Assembly (NCBI GenBank): GCA_964034945.1
Contig: OZ035961.1
Location: 368,001-432,000, forward strand
Direction: 5' to 3'
DNA length: 64,000 bases
From: Chrysopilus asiliformis
Taxonomy: Eukaryota > Arthropoda > Insecta > Diptera > Rhagionidae
Shown: positions 38,309-49,362 of the stretch, in pieces
How positions within the stretch are numbered: the first letter of the stretch is position 1
Layout of the letters: every line of letters begins with the position of its first letter
Translations under genes and position numbers: made by a program
The notes under the pieces: generated by a model
What the model was told of the DNA's origin: nothing
Database searches by the model: none
What the model saw: the letters and a program-made list of their open reading frames with translations, nothing else

Positions 38309-38414
38309 AATACGATCGTAATCGTAGCGACCGGAACTTGTGTATTGTTGTCAGTGTTTTATACTAACAACAAGAGACAATTTCTGATCCTAACGATTAC
38401 GATCGTACTCTATA
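38309..38414. repeat. Short inverted-repeat element
   Basis: TACGATCGTAATCGT on the left and ACGATTACGATCGTA on the right, with further partial matches inward, about 106 bp in all. It could be a tiny MITE or a paired binding site. Confidence 0.55.
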
Positions 38415-38533
38415 AAATTCCCCCTGTAGATGTGAAGGTTATTTTAATTATATTTATGAGCTTTACTATTTATTATGCTGACGCACAAGTGCCATTCTCG
38501 AACAGTTTTCTGTTCACCATCGATATTTTGATA

Positions 38534-38541
38534 TCCTAGTG
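38534..38541 (+). repeat. Left 8-bp target site duplication of the hAT element
   Basis: TCCTAGTG, repeated exactly at 40285-40292 on the other side of the element. Confidence 0.9.
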
Positions 38542-38969
38542 CAGGCCTGGCCAACCCAAATCGTTCCACGGGCCAATCTGATGATTCATTTTTTTTGGCG
38601 GGCCGCACATGAAAAAATAGAATAACCGCCGTTTCTTAGTAAAATTTTCAAATAATATTTTATGTTGTTTTTCACTTGGTTTTAAAAAAAAATTTAGAAC
38701 AAAATGCAAAAAGTTGAGCATAACCTTACGACTCCATTGGGCTTTTAAAAATCATGATTTTTTTCCCCCACTCCATATTTTGGCGAATAAAGAAATCAGC
38801 GCGTGGGCATCTTCAGTCATGATTTTTCATATTTATCGTGTCTCCATAGCGTACTTAGAAATGTGAACTAGGAGGTAATCAGGGCAGCAAACTATAAATC
38901 AGCTAATTTGACTGAACAAATGTAAAAAAAAATCCTACTTTTCAGTAGCCGAAAAAATCATGACAGTAA

Positions 38970-39406
38970 AGTAGGTTACACATCTATCAGTTTTCGATCA
39001 GTCGCGACTGTTACGGCACTTGTCAGTTTTCCATAAGTTTTTTACATCTAGTTATGCGTTCACATCTATCAGTTGCAAGTGACAGTTTTTTGTGAAAAGT
39101 ATCCATTCATTTTGATTGTAGAGTTCAAAAAATACCGGTGGATAATAAAGAGAGAGCGTGTGTATGCAATATTATTGCATCAAGTTCAAAAAAAAATATT
39201 TGGTTCTGTTATGATGCGATACGACTGAAGCGACTGACGCGAACGTTCACACCAATCAGTTGGCCATCCGTTTTAAAAAAAAAAACTGATTTTTCCACGA
39301 ATTTTTTCGTAGTTGCCCATCAGTTGTCTGATTTTACGTTCACACCAATCAGTTTCCCATCAGTTTCCCAAAAACTGATGGAAAACTGATAGATGTGTAG
39401 CCTACT
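38970..39406. mobile_element. PIF/Harbinger-like MITE nested in the hAT element
   Basis: 437 bp with terminal inverted repeats (left AGTAGGTTACACATCTATCA, right end the complement of AGTAGGCTACACATCTATCA) and TAA on both flanks, matching the TWA target preference of PIF/Harbinger. The internal motif CATCAGTTTTCC is repeated. Non-coding. Confidence 0.8.
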
Positions 39407-39639
39407 TAAGGAGATTTAAATCATGATGCAAGATTTTTTGAGTCTCCATTAGACTTTTTCGTGATTGGATTTAAATCCAATCTGGAAAAGAGTCTAATGG
39501 AGTCGTGGGGTAAGAAAAAAATATTTGCTAAAAAATATATATATAAATGGACTTATGTAAATGTAAATGTATATATACGAGTAGTACTTATGTAAAATAA
39601 AACATAACAAAAGCTAAAATTGCCAATCTGGCAATTATT

Positions 39640-40120
39640 GAAACCCCGTATGGTGATTTAAGTGAACGGCGAACAGTTATATCAAAATTCCACTTTGAAG
39701 TCAAACTGTCCAAGAAGATGTTTTAAAATTTATTCCAATCGGATTTTGAGGTATGGGAGTTTTATGTAGAATCATATCCTAAATAACTTTTGTTCTTGTA
39801 CTTTTTAGATAAGAGGCACCGTTTTTGAGATATTCGCAAAAAACATTTTCATTTGTTATGGGGGGGTACCCCCTCTAATGGTCCGTTTTTGCCCATTAAC
39901 GAACTTAGCCTGGCATTTTACGAAAAACGAATCTGCGTAAAATTTCAAGTGTATAGCTCCGCGCCACAGACGGACAAACGGACGGACATGCACAAATTAA
40001 TTTATTTTATCATTCTAAACACATTGGCGTAATTCATTTTTGTGTGTAATGACGGGATCTTGGCGTTACAAACGATAAGGCAAAGTTAGTATATCCTTTG
40101 GTTTCACCATACGGGTATAA
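39640..40120. repeat. Dispersed repeat with CCCGTATGGTGA ends
   Basis: Begins ACCCCGTATGGTGA and ends with the complement TCACCATACGGGT. Inside is a GGACAAACGGACGGACATG motif of a kind scattered widely in insect genomes. Related segments appear at about 40470-40730 and 54840-55215. Nested in the hAT element. Confidence 0.55.
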
Positions 40121-40284
40121 AAATTAAATTGTAAAATTGCATATAAACTTTATGAGCAGTTTTAGTATTTTGTATTTTATTAGTTACATATTTTTTTTTT
40201 GTAAAATTCAAATCATTTGGCGGGCCGCATTTTCAAACGTCTCAGGCCGCATACGGCCCGCGGGCCGCGGGTTGGCCACCGCTG

Positions 40285-40292
40285 TCCTAGTG
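40285..40292 (+). repeat. Right 8-bp target site duplication of the hAT element
   Basis: TCCTAGTG, identical to 38534-38541. Confidence 0.9.
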
Positions 40293-40469
40293 CAAAGTGC
40301 CATACTTCAATGCATGAAATGGGATTCTGCGACCAAAAATCGCAGACCAATGTCTAAGAGTAGCCTAAGACTTCGTGCCTATTTGCCAGTATTTGTTTTT
40401 ACACTCTATATATCATATTTAGTATATCGTTTGATGATTGAGGACACAAGAATGAACTACTTCAGGATG

Positions 40470-40730
40470 TTTGGGACGATAAAAGATTTTGATTTCTGCA
40501 TATCCGTTTGTCTGTCCGTCCGTGAATACGATAACTTTCGAAAGGATTGAGCTAGAGGTTTGAAATTTTGTATAGTTGCGTTTTTAGTAAATAGTAAGGC
40601 TAAGTTCTTGAACGGACAAAATCGGACCATTATTTCTCCCCTCTCCCATACAAACGTCACAGTTTTTTAAAATTTTCTCTAAAACGGCGAGTCGTGGTGA
40701 AAAATTTATAAAGGTAAAATATGTTTAGTA
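40470..40730. repeat. Related dispersed repeat fragment
   Basis: Contains CCGTTTGTCTGTCCGTCCGT followed by a GATAACTTTCGAAAGGATTGAG block, the reverse-sense counterpart of the ACGGACGGACA repeat at 39640-40120. It lacks clear ends. Confidence 0.45.
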
Positions 40731-41197
40731 AATGATTTTACATAACCATTCAATACATCAAAATCGAATCGGATCACTACTTTCTTTTTTTTTCATAATA
40801 TTTTTGTCTGCCTTCATATAAAGTATTTAACGAATGGCCCCTGGCAATTGTAGCATTTCTTATTATGTTTAATATTAATGTGGGTGATAAATTTCGGGCT
40901 ATGAATTCGACACTGACTCTTCTATGATAAAAAAAACTTCTGATTAATTAAAAATACTATATATATATATTAGATAAGACAAAGAAATGACTAAAGTGTA
41001 AAAAATAAGTTGTTTTTGTTTATTATTTCAAACAGCCTTATAGCTTATTCGCTTTGGTTCGTTTAGTATTAAACAGTGAACGAGACACTTAAAAACTGTC
41101 CAATAGAGCAATCATTTTATAAATGCTGATACATATTTGTAGTATAAAGTTCTAAACAAATCTTTAATGTGATTTGCATCATTTCCAAAACAACAAT

Positions 41198-44100
41198 ATG
41201 TCAGTAAGTGGATTCTTAATGTAAGATTATGTCCTATGGAGAAACGATTTTGCGGAGAAAACGATATTTTTTCAGAAAATCACATTTTTTAATGGGACAA
41301 ATTCGGTTAATTTAAATTGATCAAAAAATCTTGAATTAGGGTATTAACAGTGAAAAAATCTCTAAACGTCTAATCTCAAATGTGTGCCTCCTTCGTCATG
41401 GTATTTGGGAACATCGAAAAATTAAAATTTCTCTTGAGGTTTTACCCAATGCCACGAATATTTCAAAAAGTTTGGAAAACGGTAGTTTTGAAGGTGCTTG
41501 TTTTATGCAAAATTATTTACCCTATTAATCACTCAAATTTTAAGGTTTTTCCCATAAGTCCTGCGAAGCCAATGTTGCGCTCATGTATGCGATTTGGTAT
41601 GGCTTAAAAGAATACATAGAAAGATTGTTAAACGAATTTGGCGCGGATGTGGAGTTCTCCAGTGAACAGGGCATCTGTCCGTTACATTTGGCGTGTTCTC
41701 TGGGCGAAACTGAAATAACTCGAATCCTCTTGGATCATGGAGCAGATCCTGACCGTTGGGACAAGGAAAAAAGAGCCACACCTCTTCACTGTGCCGCGAG
41801 GTTTTTATTTTGCTAAACCTTTACAATATTAAACTAGAATTTGTATTTTAAAAATTTAGTGGCGGGTATTTAGCCTGTTTGCAAATGTTGTTGGATTTTG
41901 GCGCTTCTGTAAATATTGGTATATCACAAAAATCAGCACTTCATTATGCGATAGGGGGAAATTTTATTGAATGCGCTAAAATGTTGTTGGAAAGAAATGC
42001 AAATCCAAATCCGCCACAGGTGAAAAATGAAAAAAAAATATTAGATGCTCTTTTCAAATATTTTATGTTCGCATTTTTTTAAGTTATCCAAAGAAACTGC
42101 TCTACACACAGCTGCAAGTTTAGGATTTGCTAGAGCAGTTAAGCTGCTTGTGAATAAAGGAGCCCTCTTATTAGCATACATTGAACCGATAAAATTAACT
42201 GCTTTGCATTTGGGTAAGATGGGCAATTTACCATATTTTGAAGCGATTTCTTTCTCATAAATATTGTATAGAGGATAGATACCATATTTATAATTTCAGC
42301 CGTGATTAATAATAATGTTGAGTGTTTGGAAATTCTTCTGAAAGCCGGAAGTCCAGTTGACTTACGGAATGCCAGGGATCATACGGCGTTGCACTTAGCT
42401 TGTATGCGTGAATATAGAAACGTAAAAATTATTGAAATCCTGTTGAAATATGAAGCAGATCCAAATGCTGTTGAAGAAGCTGGCAGGACACCTTTGCATA
42501 TGTCGGTCAGTGGAGATAATGAAGATTTTGAATGCGTTGATTTTCTTCTTAAAAATGGTGCTAATCCAAATATTATTGATTATCATGGTTATGCATCGAT
42601 TCATATTGCAGCAATGAATGAGTTTGGAAAATGTGTTATGGGTTTAATAGGTAAGAAATAAGTTTTAAAAAAGATGGAACTGTAAATCGAATTCCGAAAA
42701 ACGTGATTTTTTTAGACTTCGGAGCAGATATCACAATTCAAACAAGTGGAGGATTGTGTGCTTTATCAATTATAGATCAACGTACACCGGAACTTATTCC
42801 AAAATTAGTTGCTAAATTAGATGCATCCATTGAAGTTGATGATCCAAAAATTGGCGACGTTGATTGCGAGATCAAATTGGATTTTAAAATATTGGCCCCT
42901 CGAGCGGAGCAGGGTGAATGTAAATTACTTTTGTCATTTATCCGATCTCGACAGGAGAAATTATTAACCCATCCGCTTAGCAAGGCATTCTTATATCTGA
43001 AATGGTCAAAAATGAGGAATTTGTTTTTGTTAAGCTTCTTTCTACAAATGATTTATGTGTTTAGCTACACGTTTTACATATATAAAGTTTACGCTAGGAA
43101 GGATGAAACTACTCCACCCGAAAATTATGTTAAATATGTTGGATATGTAATTATTGTGATTACCATAGCATTTATTCTAAAGGAGAGTTTTCAGGTAAAT
43201 TGAATAAAATCTAGTAAATACTTTTACTAGAAATCTAGCAGGTTTTAGTATATAATTTATATGGAATCTAGATTTTTTACTAGATTTTATTCACTCGCTC
43301 TAATTATTTTAAATTTTTTACAATTTTTTCAAGATGATTCATGGAGTTCGGGCTTATTTCAAGAATTTGAAAGCATATTTACAGTGGGGTGTGATTACCA
43401 CAATTCTAATATCTTTGGTGAATTAAATTGATGTAAATATTTTCCAATATGGTCAATATTAATCTAAATTTGCAGACATGCGACGGTATTTTAAACGAAA
43501 ATTGGGAAAGTATTCCAGAATGGCGACGAGAAGTTGCTGGAGTCGCTATTTTTTTAGTTTGGTTGAAATTAACGATGAATATTGGAGAATTTCCGATTTT
43601 TGGACTATATGTTATCATGTTTACGAAAGGTGAATACGAAAATTCTTTTATTCAGTTTCTACTAACTTTAAATTCAAATTTTCCAGTCGCATTTAACTTT
43701 GTTGTATTCCTGGTGGCTTATTCTTGCCTTCTTTTATCATTCAGCTTCAGTTTTTCTATTTTACTACACAATGACGATTCATTCAAAACAATCCCCAAGT
43801 GAGTCTATACTTTAATGCAAAATTTTTTTCGCAGAAAATTTTTCTTAATTTTCACAATTTTTTCTAGGGCATTTATGAAGACATTTATTATGATGATTGG
43901 TGAATTTGATTTTGAAGATGCTAACAGCGATTCATATTCGATAGCAATGAAAATTTTGTATTTTTTCTTTATGATATTAATTACAATAATATTAGCTAAT
44001 TTATTGGTTGGATTAGCTGTTAGTGACATTCAGGTACCAGTATAGATATATAGCCTTTTGTTTGCCAAAGATATTGCAATCTCTTTATGATGATTTAACA

Positions 44101-45065
44101 TCGCTGATTTTAAAATTTGATTTTTTTTTATTTCTAAGTTTTAATTTTTTCAAACTTTTTTTATCAACATTGTCGAATGCGTTCTACAACATATATTTTT
44201 TCAAGAGAATCAAGAGATTAATTTTAAAATTTTCACTTCCGCCTCCCATTCTGCCTTATAAAGGGTTTATAGGTTCAATATTTTGCTCAAACGGTATTTA
44301 CATCAATATCAACGTCTGGTAAACATTTCAGACTAAGAGACAAATGCAAAAATGATTCACAATTCATATAAGTCAGCTTTTTTCTCATTTATATTTAATT
44401 TGCAAGTAACAAAGTAACAACACCGACGGTTTTCTAATAAATAGTCACTTTCTAATAAATTTGCTAGAACAGGGCTCCTCAATTAAAATTTCTAACAATT
44501 TTTCCCGCGCTGTCGTTTTTGTTTTAATAAGAGTATTTCTAATTTTCAGGAGCTACAAGACTCCTCAGAATATGATCTTTTAATTCGCCAAACTCAACTC
44601 ATATCTCGGGTTGAATTCTTTTGCTTATCATCAACTTTAAGGAACATCTGGCCAAGGCTTGTTGATTTCTTAAGACAAGTAGTGATGATTCGAAAATTTA
44701 AACCTGAAATGGAAATCACAATTCGACCAAACGATCGACGCGACGAAAAACTTTCGTCTAAAATAAAACTAGCGATTTACAAACTTGTGATCGAACGAAG
44801 TAATCAAAATCAAAGTGTGAGACTCAAAAATCGAACCAAAAATTGGGATTTTTTAAAAAACTGTATAAAACAGAAACACATTAATTCTGACGATTTAATT
44901 CAATCGGTGACTCAAACGGTATTAAATCTAGAGAATATTGTTGAGAATAATTCTTCGGGTGATGATTTGTCTAATAAGGAAGGAATTTCAAACCAAATTC
45001 ATGAATTGGAGAAAAAAATTGATTCTATAACTGTGATGTTGCAAAATATACTTTTAGATAAATAA
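41198..45065 (+). CDS. Pyrexia-like TRPA channel, divergent copy A
   Basis: Ankyrin-repeat cation channel, probably heat or irritant gated. Exons: 41198-41203 (tentative), 41340-41493, 41545-41800, 41860-42019, 42084-42213, 42300-42650, 42716-43194, 43334-43417, 43476-43629, 43687-43798, 43868-44033, 44550-45065; about 855 residues. Exons 2-6 encode about nine ankyrin repeats ([32 protein letters not shown]). Exon 7 starts the membrane domain after KAFLYLKW; the pore lies at the exon 10/11 join. The TRP-like end [12 protein letters not shown] is kept, but the pore reads MMIGEFDFED where the conserved copy has [10 protein letters not shown], and the outer pore loop is shorter. The cytosolic tail contains RPNDRRDEKL. 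Every splice site is conserved with copies B and C. The first exon (MS) is a guess. Confidence 0.85.
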
Positions 45066-45632
45066 AGGGAGTGAGAAATTTCAAAATAGAGTAATTACAG
45101 TTTTTTTTCTAATGTTAGTTAAACATAATGTATTCTAAATTTATACGAAAAAAAATCACAAAAAATTAAATTTTTTCATGTTTTTCAAGTATGACATAAT
45201 CGTTTTAATGAGTTATTAAAAGTCTACAAAAAAAATTGTCTTTTTCTTTTATGCTCGATTTTGATTTAACGCGGTAAATTTGATGTTACGCCACTGACTG
45301 AGTCCTCTTTTAAATTTACACTTCCAAGAAATTTAAAGATTACGATCCACTCTTGATAAAGTACAACTTTAAAATTATTAGGTATTATTTTTAAATAAAA
45401 CGCATTTATAAGTCATCGTTTTATAAATACAACCAACTACATCCAATCATAGTTTTAATATCAACCGAGTTTTCATCTATAAATAAAAATATTTTTAGCG
45501 ATTATAAAAATGATAAAAAATTAATGTAGGCTGACGACCAAATTTGCATTAAAAGCGCATATTCAAGTTAATCGTGGCAGTGGATAGGATTAACATTCTT
45601 TTTATTTAGTGGAAAGTGAGATACAGTTAACA
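45066..45632. other. Spacer between TRPA copies A and B
   Basis: AT-rich, 567 bp; must hold the 3' end of copy A and the promoter of copy B. No other gene seen. Confidence 0.5.
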
Positions 45633-48600
45633 ATGGTAAAATCTTTTGAAATTTTATAAATGGTTTTTCCCAATTGAAGGCTTAGCGGTTTTCCCGCCAC
45701 AACCATTACTTACTAATTTAAAAAAAACTCTGAAGTTGGTAGTTACATATTTTTAGACCAATCGGCTAGGTGGAATATGGAAGCCATTGGAAATTAATTT
45801 ATTTCTAGAAGTTCTCCCAAATGCAGTTAATGTAATTAAAAAAATAGAAACGGCAGAATTCGAAGGTAGATATGTAGTTTCAGAATCTATCAAATAATTT
45901 TTGAGTGCAATTATTCAAAATCCCAGACTTGTGGCCTGCCTCGAGTGATGTTAATGTAGCTCTGATTTATTCAACATGGTATGGATATCAAGATTATGTG
46001 AAAATTTTACTCGATGACCTACTAGCGGCTGTGGATTTTTGCGACGATAAGGGTAGAAGTTCTTTGCATTTGTCCTGCTGTTTAGGTGAACTTGGGATAG
46101 CTCAGATTCTTCTGGAGCATGGGGCAGATCCGAATCGATGGGATAAGGAAAAAAGAGCCACCCCACTTCATTGTGCCGCTAGGTTGAAATTCAATAAACT
46201 TTCGAAAATGTTTTAAATATTTTCACTGTAAAAATTTAGTGGAGGTCATTTAAACTGTTTAATGGTTTTGCTAGACAATGGAGCTCTAGTAAATGTTGGT
46301 ATAGCACAAAAATCCGCCCTTCATTATGCTGTAGAGGGCAATTTCTTGGACTGTGCTGAAGAACTGTTAAAAAGGGGGGCAGATCCTAATCCCCCACAAG
46401 TATGCTAGAACCTTTTTTTTTTTTTCTAAATTTCACGCATTTAAAAAAATATGTTTTGTGAAGCTTTTTGCAGAGACACCTCTTCATTCAGCTGCGAGCT
46501 TGGGATTCCCTGAAGCTATTCGGCTATTGATCGACAATGGAGGTAGTCTAAAAACTAGTTGCGGTCTACATAAATTTACTCCTCTTCATATGGGTATATT
46601 CAAAAAATCTATACAATTGAAAATAATTTTAAAAAAATGATGGAAACTGCTTTAGCTATTTTGAAGAACCAGTTGGAATGTGTAAAAATCCTCATAGACT
46701 TGGGAGCTGATATTGAAGACACGGATTCTGACAATCAAACGCCATTGCATTTGGCTTGTCTATCGGAGTTCTTTAACATTGAAATAATTAAAACATTAAT
46801 AAAACGGGGTGTCGATTTAGATGCTGTAAATAGAGCTGGTAAAACTGCTTTACACTTGGCAATTGAAAGTAGAACAGCGGCTTTGAAACGTGTGAGTGTT
46901 CTATTATTAGCAGGTGCTAATCCGAATATAGTCGACAAACGAGGTCACTCTCCAATTTATGAAGCTGCGTTAAGTGAATTAGGAAAATGCGCAATGATCC
47001 TGATTGGTAAATTAATTGAGTTTTTTTTTTGAAAATATTTAATTCCGTAAACACTTTTTTACAGATCATGGTGCCGATATTACACTGCGAACACGTGGTA
47101 AATTGTCTTCGTTGTCTATTATATCGCAAAGGACGCCAGAGATGATTCCAAAATTACTTGCCAAATTGGACTCAGCAATTCAAGTCGATGGCAATAAAAT
47201 TGGTGATACAAATTGCGAGATTAGTCTGAATTTTAAAATACTCACACCGAACCCTGAGCGTGCAGAGTGCACTTTATTGCTGGCTTTTATTGAATCTCGA
47301 TTAAAAAACTTGGTAACGCATCCGCTTAGCGAGGCATTTCTCTATCTCAAGTGGATTCGAATAAGAAAATTTTTCTTAATGGAATTTCTGTTGCGTTTAT
47401 GCTTTGTAATTCTTTTTACATTTTATGTATTTAAAATATACGTAAAAAGCTATGCTGAGCAAACATACAACACACCAGAAGAATACGTTATCATAATTGG
47501 TTACGTGATTATCGCGTTTAATATCCTCAGTGTGTTAAAGGAAATTTTTCAGGTTAGAAACAAGTTTAATATTTTTGTTATTTATTTGTGTCATCCAAAT
47601 ATTTCTAAAGATCTTTGTTCAAGTAATTTTAAAATAAAAAAAAATCTTGTTTTTAGATGGTCCATAGTATTTCTGCGTATCGATGGTACTGGGAAAACTA
47701 TTTACAGTGGTTTTTGATTGTAACTGTTTTTTTATCCGTGGTAAAGTTAAAATCATTCTATGAAATCTATTTTAATGGTACAAATAATGCACTTTTAATA
47801 TAAGTAGATTCATAGAGGATTCTTTGAATATGAGGAATATTTAATCCAGCCTTGGCAGCATCATACAGCGGGCGTTGCGATTTTTTTTGTTTGGATCGAA
47901 TTAATGTTGTGTGTTGGGAAATTCCCACTGTTTGGAATATATATTCAAATGTTTACGAAAGGTAAATTTCTCTTTTACTAAATTGTGACTTTATTTGACA
48001 AGGTTTAATTTATAGTTGCATTTGATTTTATGATATTTTTCATTGGATTCTGCTGCCTTTTGCTAGCGTTTGGCTTTAGTTTTTGTATTTTAATGCAAAG
48101 TTATGGTGGTTTTGTATCCATACCAAGGTAACTACATTGTTGGTCAAGTACGTTCCATATCCCGGCCGGCAGTAGTGTGACCCTGAGTATGAAGCACTCT
48201 GCAAAAACGGTGAATATGTTCGGAAGAGCAAAATTCAGCGTAAATGTTCAGACGTCACACTACCGTAGACCCATCCTCGTCCCTGACAGTGTGATGTATT
48301 TTATGGGCAACTTCTAGCATTGAATAATTGTTTCATTCTGTTGTTTTTTTATCTATTTCGTTTAGATCAATAATGAAGATTATTGTGATGATGAGCGGTG
48401 AATTGAATTTTGAAGATATGTACATTAAACAAGATAGCGAATTTCCAATCACAAGTCATCTTATATTCCTTACATTCGTTGTATTGATTACAATCATTTT
48501 GGCAAATTTACTTGTAGGATTAGCTGTTAGCGATATACAGGTAGAATTGTTTATAATTATTACTCGTGTATTTATGAAACTATAAATATTTCTATTTGAA

Positions 48601-49093
48601 GGGCCTGCAAGCGTCAGCAGAATACAACCGTTTGATTCGACAAACTGAACTTATATCCCGTATTGAATATTTGTTTTTCTCTCCACTTCTCAATAAGATT
48701 TCTAAGAAGTTAATGCAGTTCCTACAAAGAAGATCAATGATTTATAATTCTAAATATCGTCTGCATTTGAAAATTCGACCCAATGACTATCGAGATAAAA
48801 CATTACCAGACGAAATAAAATCAAAGATTTACCAACTCGTTACTGAACGCAGCAGCCTAAATAGTCCAGTCGGCTGTACCAAAGAAATTATCGAGGATAG
48901 TAAAGAATATCGCAGTAAAAAATTAAGAAACGAAGTTGATGTAAAAACTACCGATAGTAAAGATGGTTTGAAATTCGAAGACTTACTGTCGAAAGTTGTG
49001 AATTTGGATCGAAAAATGGAGGATATTAACAGTAATCTATCGAAGAAGTTGAATAACTTGACACAGATTATGGAAGCGGTGTATTCAAATTAA
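45633..49093 (+). CDS. Pyrexia-like TRPA channel, divergent copy B
   Basis: Second tandem copy. Exons: 45633-45635 (ATG only, tentative), 45757-45865, 45927-46182, 46240-46399, 46464-46593, 46656-47006, 47065-47552, 47657-47740, 47808-47961, 48016-48127, 48366-48540, 48602-49093; about 837 residues. Ankyrin repeats run from DVNVALIYSTWYGYQDY to the end of exon 6, with [20 protein letters not shown]. Membrane segments follow [15 protein letters not shown]. The pore MMSGELNFEDM is closer to the conserved copy than copy A is. The tail includes IRPNDYRDKTLPDEIKSKIY. In exon 9 the acceptor after TAAGTAG is needed: it avoids a stop and gives exactly the 154 bases seen in copies A and C. The N terminus is very short compared with copy C. 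An unrelated GC-richer insert sits in intron 10 (about 48150-48290). Confidence 0.85.
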
Positions 49094-49362
49094 ATACTTT
49101 TACTAAAAAAAACCAATAGGACGGCTGTGAATTTAAAATGTTTTAATTCACAAAAATCACATTTTTTATGACAATTTTTTCTATTTCAATATAAACAAAA
49201 ATTTTATACAATTGTATCAAATACCAAATAAAAATTCACAGTAATTTTCTTCAATTGTGTTGGAATCACCTGAGTTATCCCATAGCAGTTTTCATAAAGA
49301 TATTCTGTGAATAAATAAAGAAATTTTAAATAAACCTAATTTTTTTTTATTGTATTATAAAC
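49094..49362. other. Convergent spacer, TRPA copy B / Coq6
   Basis: 269 bp holding the 3' ends of both genes. AT-rich, nothing else seen. Confidence 0.5.

Larger units (their letters stand above)
38542..40284. mobile_element. Non-autonomous hAT element
   Basis: 1743 bp flanked by an exact 8-bp duplication. The ends are CAGGCCTGGCCAACCC and, on the opposite strand, CAGCGGTGGCCAACCC, the CAG-x-GTGGCCAACC type known from hAT elements whose inner ends are rich in GGCCGC. GGCGGGCCGCA is seen at both subterminal regions (38597 and 40219). No transposase ORF is present. Two other repeats lie inside (38970-39406 and about 39640-40120), so the original hAT core was under 900 bp. Confidence 0.88.

Noticed and set aside
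46000..46166. Minus-strand ORFs in the TRPA cluster (also 41581-41781, 42395-42604, 46735-46938, 57424-57696)
   Set aside because: Shadows of ankyrin and tail exons; no start or splice support.
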